Assembly: GCA_002699125.1 (NCBI GenBank)
Contig: PABI01000157.1
Span: 1 to 49,711, forward strand
DNA length: 49,711 nucleotides
Direction: 5' to 3'
From: Anaerolineaceae bacterium
GTDB taxonomy: Bacteria; Chloroflexota; Anaerolineae; Promineifilales; Promineifilaceae
Both the position numbers and the translations under genes were made by a program. Every line of letters starts with the position of its first letter. The first letter of the stretch is position 1. Of the stretch, positions 45,548-49,711 are shown piece after piece. The notes under the pieces were generated by a model. That model saw only the letters and a list, made by a program, of their open reading frames with translations, had not been told where the DNA came from and ran no database searches.

Positions 45548-46455
45548 CGCCACCACCGCGCCGTCGACAACGGCCGCTTCCATTTTGGCGTCGTCTCAGC
45601 TCCACCGGCTGGCTGCTGCTCAGTCTGGTCATTGGTCTGGTGGGCGGTTTGTATTATGCCTGGGTTGTTGATCCGGTTATCTTCACCGATGCCAGCCCGG
45701 CCCGGTTTAGCGAGCAATACCGGGAAGAGTACATCATTTTGGTGAGCCAAAGCTACGCGGTGAATGAAAATTGGCCCCTGGCCCAGCAGCGGCTGGCTGC
45801 TTTGGACGATCCAGAGATTGCCCAGACGGTAAACAGTTTGCTGGAAACGGCCGTACGCCAAAATCGTCCGGCTCCTCTGCTGGAACAACTTGCCGTGGTC
45901 GCCCGTCAGCTGGGTGCCGAAGGGCAAGCTGTTGCCCTGTTTGCCCCTACGCTGCCGGCACCTGATCTCCAGCCCACGCCGACGCCCGCCTTTGTGACCA
46001 CGCCAACCAATACACCGCCACCGGCTGCCACGCCGACGGATACGGCCGTTCCCACCCCGACCGGAACCGCTACCCGACCAGCTACCGCGACCCCCCAGCC
46101 CAACTACCGCCTCACCGAACAAACCCGCCTCTGCGATGAGGAAGAAGCGATCAATCGCATTGAAGTGATTGTGCTGGATGCCTTTTTGAACGATCTGCCT
46201 GGGGTTGAGATTGAAGTAAGCTGGCAAAATGGCAGCGACCGCTTTTTTACGGGATTTAAGCCAGAAAACGGCCGTGGCTATGCCGATTTTGAAATGTCGC
46301 CCGACGTTTCCTACACCGTCCGCCTGCGAGATGGCAGTCCAGAAGTCAGCGGCCTACGCATAGAGGAATGTGCCAGCGGCTTCAACGGCGGCTGGCAGCT
46401 CACCTTCCAAAACCTGCGCGACGGCAGCCCCACCCCTGCCGAAGAAGGTGAATGA
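45544..46455 (+). CDS. Membrane-anchored protein with Thr/Pro linker, second of a paralogous pair
   Basis: 303 residues. A basic N-terminus and TM helix (about 20-42, 'TGWLLLSLVIGLVGGLYYAW') precede a helical domain homologous to the preceding protein (45-135). A long Thr/Pro linker (145-190) follows. The C-terminal domain (about 192-295: 'LTEQTRLCDEEEAINRIEVI', 'AFLNDLPGVEIEVSWQNGSD', 'SYTVRLRDGSPEVSGLRIEE') is beta-rich and looks like a small Ig-like or carboxypeptidase-regulatory-type domain, with a possible C-C pair. Found directly after the tRNA and its partner gene. Function unknown; surface exposure is inferred. Confidence 0.8.
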   Translation: MTPPPRRRQRPLPFWRRLSSTGWLLLSLVIGLVGGLYYAWVVDPVIFTDASPARFSEQYREEYIILVSQSYAVNENWPLAQQRLAALDDPEIAQTVNSLLETAVRQNRPAPLLEQLAVVARQLGAEGQAVALFAPTLPAPDLQPTPTPAFVTTPTNTPPPAATPTDTAVPTPTGTATRPATATPQPNYRLTEQTRLCDEEEAINRIEVIVLDAFLNDLPGVEIEVSWQNGSDRFFTGFKPENGRGYADFEMSPDVSYTVRLRDGSPEVSGLRIEECASGFNGGWQLTFQNLRDGSPTPAEEGE

Positions 46456-46494
46456 CGTCCCACATGACTGTAGTCTAGCGGGGATAAAGCAACT

Positions 46495-46974
46495 TTAAGC
46501 TGTTTCCATTACCTTGATTTGAGATCTGAGTTTTTGGATAGCGTCGTGCAGCGCTTGCTCCGTGATTTCAATTTGGGACGTGTTGATGAGCGAGGGATCA
46601 TACTGCTCGGATTTGAAGTTGGTAATCAACAGACCGGCGGCAAAAAGCACTTGTATGGTATCATCGCTGATCTGGCTAACCTCAAGTTCTTTCTTTTTGG
46701 CAATAGCCAGCAGATTGGCGCGAATCTCGGCATTTTCTTTCTCGACAAGCCAGCGGTCTAGAAATTCAATTAAGAGAAATGCCAGCAGCGGGCCAATCGT
46801 GCCGAAAAAGAGTATTTCTGCCCAAAGATGGTAGGTAAATCCTAACGAATCGTGAATCCAGCGAGATGGGCCAAACTCATACGCAACCACCAGCAAGACC
46901 ATACCCAGTGGAATCAGCCACCTTAATAACCCTAATTTACGATGGAGGTTTGACCTTGCAGCAAGTTTGTACAT
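46495..46974 (-). CDS. Membrane protein with two TM helices and a helical tail
   Basis: 159 residues from the ATG at 46974. TM segments are 'LLRWLIPLGMVLLVVAYEFG' and 'LWAEILFFGTIGPLLAFLLI'. 'EFLDRWLVEKENAEIRANLL' then forms a helix like the signalling helix of membrane sensors. The final part ('ITEQALHDAIQKLRSQIKVM') is another coiled-coil-like helix. The layout resembles the membrane part of a sensor kinase without the kinase domain, but I recognise no family. An earlier in-frame start (47040) would add 22 residues and lacks a ribosome site. Confidence 0.65.
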   Translation of the reverse strand: MYKLAARSNLHRKLGLLRWLIPLGMVLLVVAYEFGPSRWIHDSLGFTYHLWAEILFFGTIGPLLAFLLIEFLDRWLVEKENAEIRANLLAIAKKKELEVSQISDDTIQVLFAAGLLITNFKSEQYDPSLINTSQIEITEQALHDAIQKLRSQIKVMETA

Positions 46975-47145
46975 AGCCTGTTTAACGTGAAATAGTCTTG
47001 GGTTTACGAGTAATATGAAGATGGTACGGTGGAGCGCCACAACGAACCAGTAGCTAAATGTCTGGAAATGAGATGATTAATGTCATGGAAAAGCGAGCGC
47101 GCTGCGGCCGTATTTGTATCGAACTAACGAAGCAATGTGTGGCGG

Positions 47146-48396
47146 CTACTCGATGATGGGGTCGTCGTAGTAGAAGGGGACGACCTGGAACCAGGTGTTG
47201 CCCACTTGTAACGGTACCGGATTCCCGGCGTCATCAACGAAGGTGAACATATCGCTGCGGTTTTGGCGCAGCCAGGTGACGTCGTACTTTTGGCCGTCGC
47301 GAATGAGCATGGCGTAGCCCCGGCCCCAAATCTGGATTTCGGTGGTATACAGGTCGCAGCCACCGTCCTCACGCGGATAGACACAAATAGAGCGGTCGAA
47401 CTGGTGCGGCGCATACAGGATAATCACGTTGGCAGCGCTCACCTGTTCATCATTGTTGCCATCGACAAAGGTTTCATCATCGACGGTTCGGTAGTAACGG
47501 CCGTTCCCCTCATCATACTCCCACACAATTTTGGACCAGGTTGAATAGTGCAGTTCCACGTAGCTAGCTGGCTCGCCATCAGGCGGCGGGGTGGTGTCAA
47601 AGGCCATTGTGGTGGTAAAGCGCGGTGCCCGGTTGTCATGGCCCCAGTCGACGGCCTCCCACAATTCGGCCGTATCGGCGTACAGCGTGTGCTCAAAGGG
47701 AATCGAGGGATCATCTTCTTTGCGGTAAAAGCCAACGGCCGTCTCCCGATAAATACGGTCACCAATGTCGCTCTGGGCAATAGCATCCAGGATAAGCGGA
47801 TGGGAGCCGGACATGAAAATGGCGGCATCGTACATGGCCGGCAGCTCCTTGTCGATAAGGCGGGCGCTGCGAATGGGGCCCACATCGTTTGGGGTTTGGC
47901 CGTAAAAAATGGCAGTGAAACGGGTGATGTTGGTTTCGGTAACGTGCTCAAAGACGATGTCCGCCTGGCCAATGCCGTGCTGTGGCCGGGTGTAGCTGGC
48001 CGGATTGTTGGAAATCTTGATGGCAATCGGTCGTCTCTCCAGCACGGAAGGATCTGCCATTAACTCACCGGTCAGCGGATTGCGGTCGGTGCCAAAATCT
48101 GCGGCGCTGTAGATGGCTACCGGTTCTGGCGTTGCCGTTGGGGTAGGCATGGGAGTTGACGTTGGCTCGTTGTTCTCTACGGCTGGTGGGGGCAAGGTGA
48201 CGGTCGGTGCAGTAGTTGGAGGCAGGGTGGCAGTGGTGGCAGGTACGGCCGTTCCCACCGCAGCAATCGCAGTCGGCGAGGTTGTTTCTGAAGCAGTTAC
48301 CGTAGCTGGAGTTTCGTCTCCCCCACAGGCCACCAAGAAGATGGCCAGAATGATCAGAAGGATGAGCTGAAATGTGTATTGGAATGTCTTAACCAT
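47146..48396 (-). CDS. DUF3048 (YerB-like) lipoprotein
   Basis: 416 residues. A lipoprotein signal with lipobox 'IFLVAC' (C24) is followed by 'GGDE' and a long Thr/Pro linker (to about 90). The DUF3048 N-terminal domain starts 'LTGELMADPSVLERRPIAIK' and contains 'PQHGIGQADIVFEHVTETNI', 'TRFTAIFYGQTPNDVGPIRS' and 'ARLID', strong YerB signatures. The C-terminal part carries 'GQKYDVTWLRQNRSDMFTFV'. Attached to the outer face of the membrane. In Bacillus the family is linked to cell-wall or spore functions, but its activity is unknown. Monocistronic here. Confidence 0.92.
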   Translation of the reverse strand: MVKTFQYTFQLILLIILAIFLVACGGDETPATVTASETTSPTAIAAVGTAVPATTATLPPTTAPTVTLPPPAVENNEPTSTPMPTPTATPEPVAIYSAADFGTDRNPLTGELMADPSVLERRPIAIKISNNPASYTRPQHGIGQADIVFEHVTETNITRFTAIFYGQTPNDVGPIRSARLIDKELPAMYDAAIFMSGSHPLILDAIAQSDIGDRIYRETAVGFYRKEDDPSIPFEHTLYADTAELWEAVDWGHDNRAPRFTTTMAFDTTPPPDGEPASYVELHYSTWSKIVWEYDEGNGRYYRTVDDETFVDGNNDEQVSAANVIILYAPHQFDRSICVYPREDGGCDLYTTEIQIWGRGYAMLIRDGQKYDVTWLRQNRSDMFTFVDDAGNPVPLQVGNTWFQVVPFYYDDPIIE

Positions 48397-48441
48397 GCGG
48401 TTATTTTATTCATTGTTGGGGGTTGAAGCCAGAGGAAAAAC

Positions 48442-48476
48442 GGTAGGAATGCCCATTCTGAAGGCCCATTCCTACC
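48442..48476. repeat. Inverted repeat GGTAGGAATG...CATTCCTACC
   Basis: Perfect ten-base arms (48442-48451, 48467-48476), 15-base loop, followed by TTTG. It lies just upstream of the DUF3048 gene start, between divergent genes. Confidence 0.75.
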
Positions 48477-48507
48477 TTTGTACTAAAGCGGGGGGCTGTA
48501 ACGTTCC

Positions 48508-48578
48508 GTGTAAGCGAGTCTCGATAAATTGATGTAAGTGCAGCACTTAACACGCTGCACTTACATCACAGCTTACAC
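48508..48578 (+). promoter_or_regulatory. Nested hairpin leader upstream of the secreted-protein gene
   Basis: Inner perfect stem of 15 bp (48530-48544 with 48554-48568) around loop ACTTAACAC, inside an outer GTGTAAGC/GCTTACAC pair (48508-48515, 48571-48578). It ends 27 bases before the ATG at 48606. It may be a structured 5' leader, an attenuator or an operator. Confidence 0.5.
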
Positions 48579-48605
48579 ATTCGCATCAATTTTAGGGAAA
48601 GCAAG

Positions 48606-49556
48606 ATGAACGTTTTTCGGAAAATCACAATACTAATTATCGGGTTGCTCACATTGAGCTTAACGATACCAGCGTGGAGTGCGTCAAACCTGGTCGTTTC
48701 AGAAGGCGAGGAAGCATACGAAGAAGCGCTCATCGGCCTGCGCTTGCGCTCCTTCAATAATACAGGTGGTTCTGAACTATTTCTGGGTGTTCCAGATCTT
48801 GCACTGGGAACCAACCGGAATGAAGCCAATATTCAGTGGGCAGAAACAAACGGCGTTTCCTTCTCCTTGAACAGACTCACGGACAGCCTGAACGTCACCA
48901 TCGTCAACGGTAACGGCACCTATTCGCTGGATTATCCTAATGTTTCTTCTCAGTTGGCCGCGTTGGGCAAAACGTACACAGTCGATGATCTGAACATCAT
49001 GCAAATAACGCTGGTGGATCGAGATGAGGGCGAGGTTCTTCTGCAAAACGCCATGATTGATGGTCAGACGCTTGGGGATTTCTCTGGTGATAATTGGAAT
49101 CACTGGATGGTCTCGGGGTACGACTTTAGCCAGGGATTTGAGCTGACGGGCACGCTGCTGCTTACAGGTAGCTTCAGCAACAGCCAGGAAATGAGCAAGA
49201 TTGAGTTTCGCGTGGGCCACCAGTTCGTGCCGGACACGACACCGCCGACGACAACTATTGACAATGCTGACTCAACAACTGAAGTTATCGGACCGCAACT
49301 GGGCACGGCCGTTTTCGAATTTTCCGGCACCGATGAAACCACTGCCAACGAGAACCTCCGCTATGAATGCCGCTTGAACGACGGCGACTGGACTCCCTGC
49401 ACCTCGCCGGTCACCTACACCGATCTGGCCCCCGGCAGCTATACCTTCACCGCGCGGGCCATCGACGAAGCCGGTAACGCAGACGCAAATCCACCGTCGC
49501 AGCAATGGACGATTTCAGTTAGCTACATCGTTTATATCCCCGTTGTCATCAAATAA
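48606..49556 (+). CDS. Secreted protein with Ig-like C-terminal domain
   Basis: 316 residues. Signal peptide 1-26 ('IIGLLTLSLTIPAWSAS'). Residues 28-210 form a beta-rich domain ('ALIGLRLRSFNNTGGSELFL', 'GVPDLALGTNRNEANIQWAE', 'MSKIEFRVGHQFVPDTTPP') that resembles 'choice-of-anchor' type modules. Residues about 210-303 are an Ig-like domain ('YECRLNDGDWTPCTSPVTYT', 'GSYTFTARAIDEAGNAD'), with a Cys pair that could be disulfide-bonded. The C-terminus 'SYIVYIPVVIK' is like the tail of the propeller protein at 3896. GGGAAAG precedes the ATG. A nested-hairpin leader lies upstream. Confidence 0.82.
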   Translation: MNVFRKITILIIGLLTLSLTIPAWSASNLVVSEGEEAYEEALIGLRLRSFNNTGGSELFLGVPDLALGTNRNEANIQWAETNGVSFSLNRLTDSLNVTIVNGNGTYSLDYPNVSSQLAALGKTYTVDDLNIMQITLVDRDEGEVLLQNAMIDGQTLGDFSGDNWNHWMVSGYDFSQGFELTGTLLLTGSFSNSQEMSKIEFRVGHQFVPDTTPPTTTIDNADSTTEVIGPQLGTAVFEFSGTDETTANENLRYECRLNDGDWTPCTSPVTYTDLAPGSYTFTARAIDEAGNADANPPSQQWTISVSYIVYIPVVIK

Positions 49557-49579
49557 ACTGAATGTGACTTCCCCATAAA

Positions 49580-49608
49580 AACGGCCGCTTCCCCCGGAAA
49601 CGGCCGTT
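49580..49608 (+). terminator. Hairpin made from two iterated palindromes, possible terminator
   Basis: AACGGCCGCTTCC (49580-49592) with GGAAACGGCCGTT (49596-49608), one mismatch, loop CCC. Located 24 bases after the stop of the secreted-protein gene. No strong T-run follows (CACTTCTCACTTTT). Confidence 0.45.
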
Positions 49609-49711
49609 CACTTCTCACTTTTGCTAAATCTTATTAAGTCGTACCTTTAACTTGTCTTTCGATAATAAATGAGACCAAAAACGAAAATTGAGCCGCTTTG
49701 GGCGATTTTGA

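Larger units (their letters stand above)
131..49609. repeat. Dispersed iterated palindrome ACGGCCGT, about 84 copies in the window
   Basis: Exact ACGGCCGT copies counted by eye along the window, for example near 131, 1885, 2396, 5932, 6432, 6461, 8051, 13474, 23086, 23139, 27706, 39225, 39270, 39311, 41669 and 49602. Around one copy would be expected from base composition. Most lie in genes, where they encode T-A-V, N/D-G-R or R-P. Many one-mismatch variants (TCGGCCGT, GCGGCCGT, ACGGCCGC) are present too. Confidence 0.95.

Overview
The window reads as a chromosome segment of an uncultured or poorly characterised Chloroflexota bacterium, probably of the Anaerolineae/Ardenticatenia side. This placement is an inference. 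It rests on moderately high GC in most genes, many secreted or membrane proteins with Thr/Pro-rich linkers, secreted proteins ending in short '[IV]xIP/LPxxx[KR]' tails, large PTPS-related and GT39-type membrane proteins, stand-alone LuxR-type HTH fusions, and many short inverted repeats between genes. No phage, transposase, integrase or CRISPR array is visible. The most striking global feature is the palindromic octamer ACGGCCGT (often AACGGCCGTT). I counted about 84 exact copies by eye against roughly one expected, spread over coding and non-coding DNA in the manner of the cyanobacterial HIP1 palindrome.

Layout. 1-6.7 kb: small heat-shock protein with a good terminator, two SRPBCC proteins, a GNAT acetyltransferase, an ECF sigma factor with extra Cys motifs, a small membrane protein, an AT-rich Asp-box propeller protein, a relic of an esterase/PHB-depolymerase-like gene, a YgjV-GNAT fusion and a DUF5680 protein. 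6.7-7.85 kb: an AT-richer patch with a hypothetical protein and a BrnT/BrnA toxin-antitoxin pair under a strong promoter. 7.87-16.6 kb: four consecutive P-loop ATPase genes on the minus strand, one with an OmpR-like DNA-binding C-terminus and one with a long TPR-like tail. They diverge from a double-HTH XRE regulator and a TPR protein. This is the best candidate for an undescribed multi-gene system.

16.7-30.4 kb: small membrane proteins, Bcp peroxiredoxin, a large PTPS-related membrane protein, a DoxX-like protein, two surface proteins sharing a SdrD-B-like domain plus C-terminal membrane anchor, GT39 and GT4 glycosyltransferases, a membrane-anchored hypothetical, a LuxR-HTH/transmembrane/Kelch fusion and an EthD-domain protein. 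30.5-36.7 kb: a cytochrome c maturation operon on the minus strand (ccmE of the Cys type, ccmF, ccmH, ccmG, a zinc-ribbon protein in the CcmI-like place and a membrane-bound cytochrome c). ccmA, ccmB and ccmC are not in the window.

36.8-49.7 kb: a DUF2007 protein, a roughly 0.65-kb structured intergenic region with nested inverted repeats and a perfect 50-bp palindrome, a DinB-like protein with ygfZ, a MgtC/DUF4010 membrane protein, mutL (with a degenerate endonuclease motif and a repeat inside the reading frame), a Nudix hydrolase, an anti-sigma/ECF sigma pair, tRNA-Leu(CAA), two tandem paralogous membrane-anchored proteins, an uncharacterised membrane protein, a DUF3048 lipoprotein, and a secreted protein behind a nested-hairpin leader.
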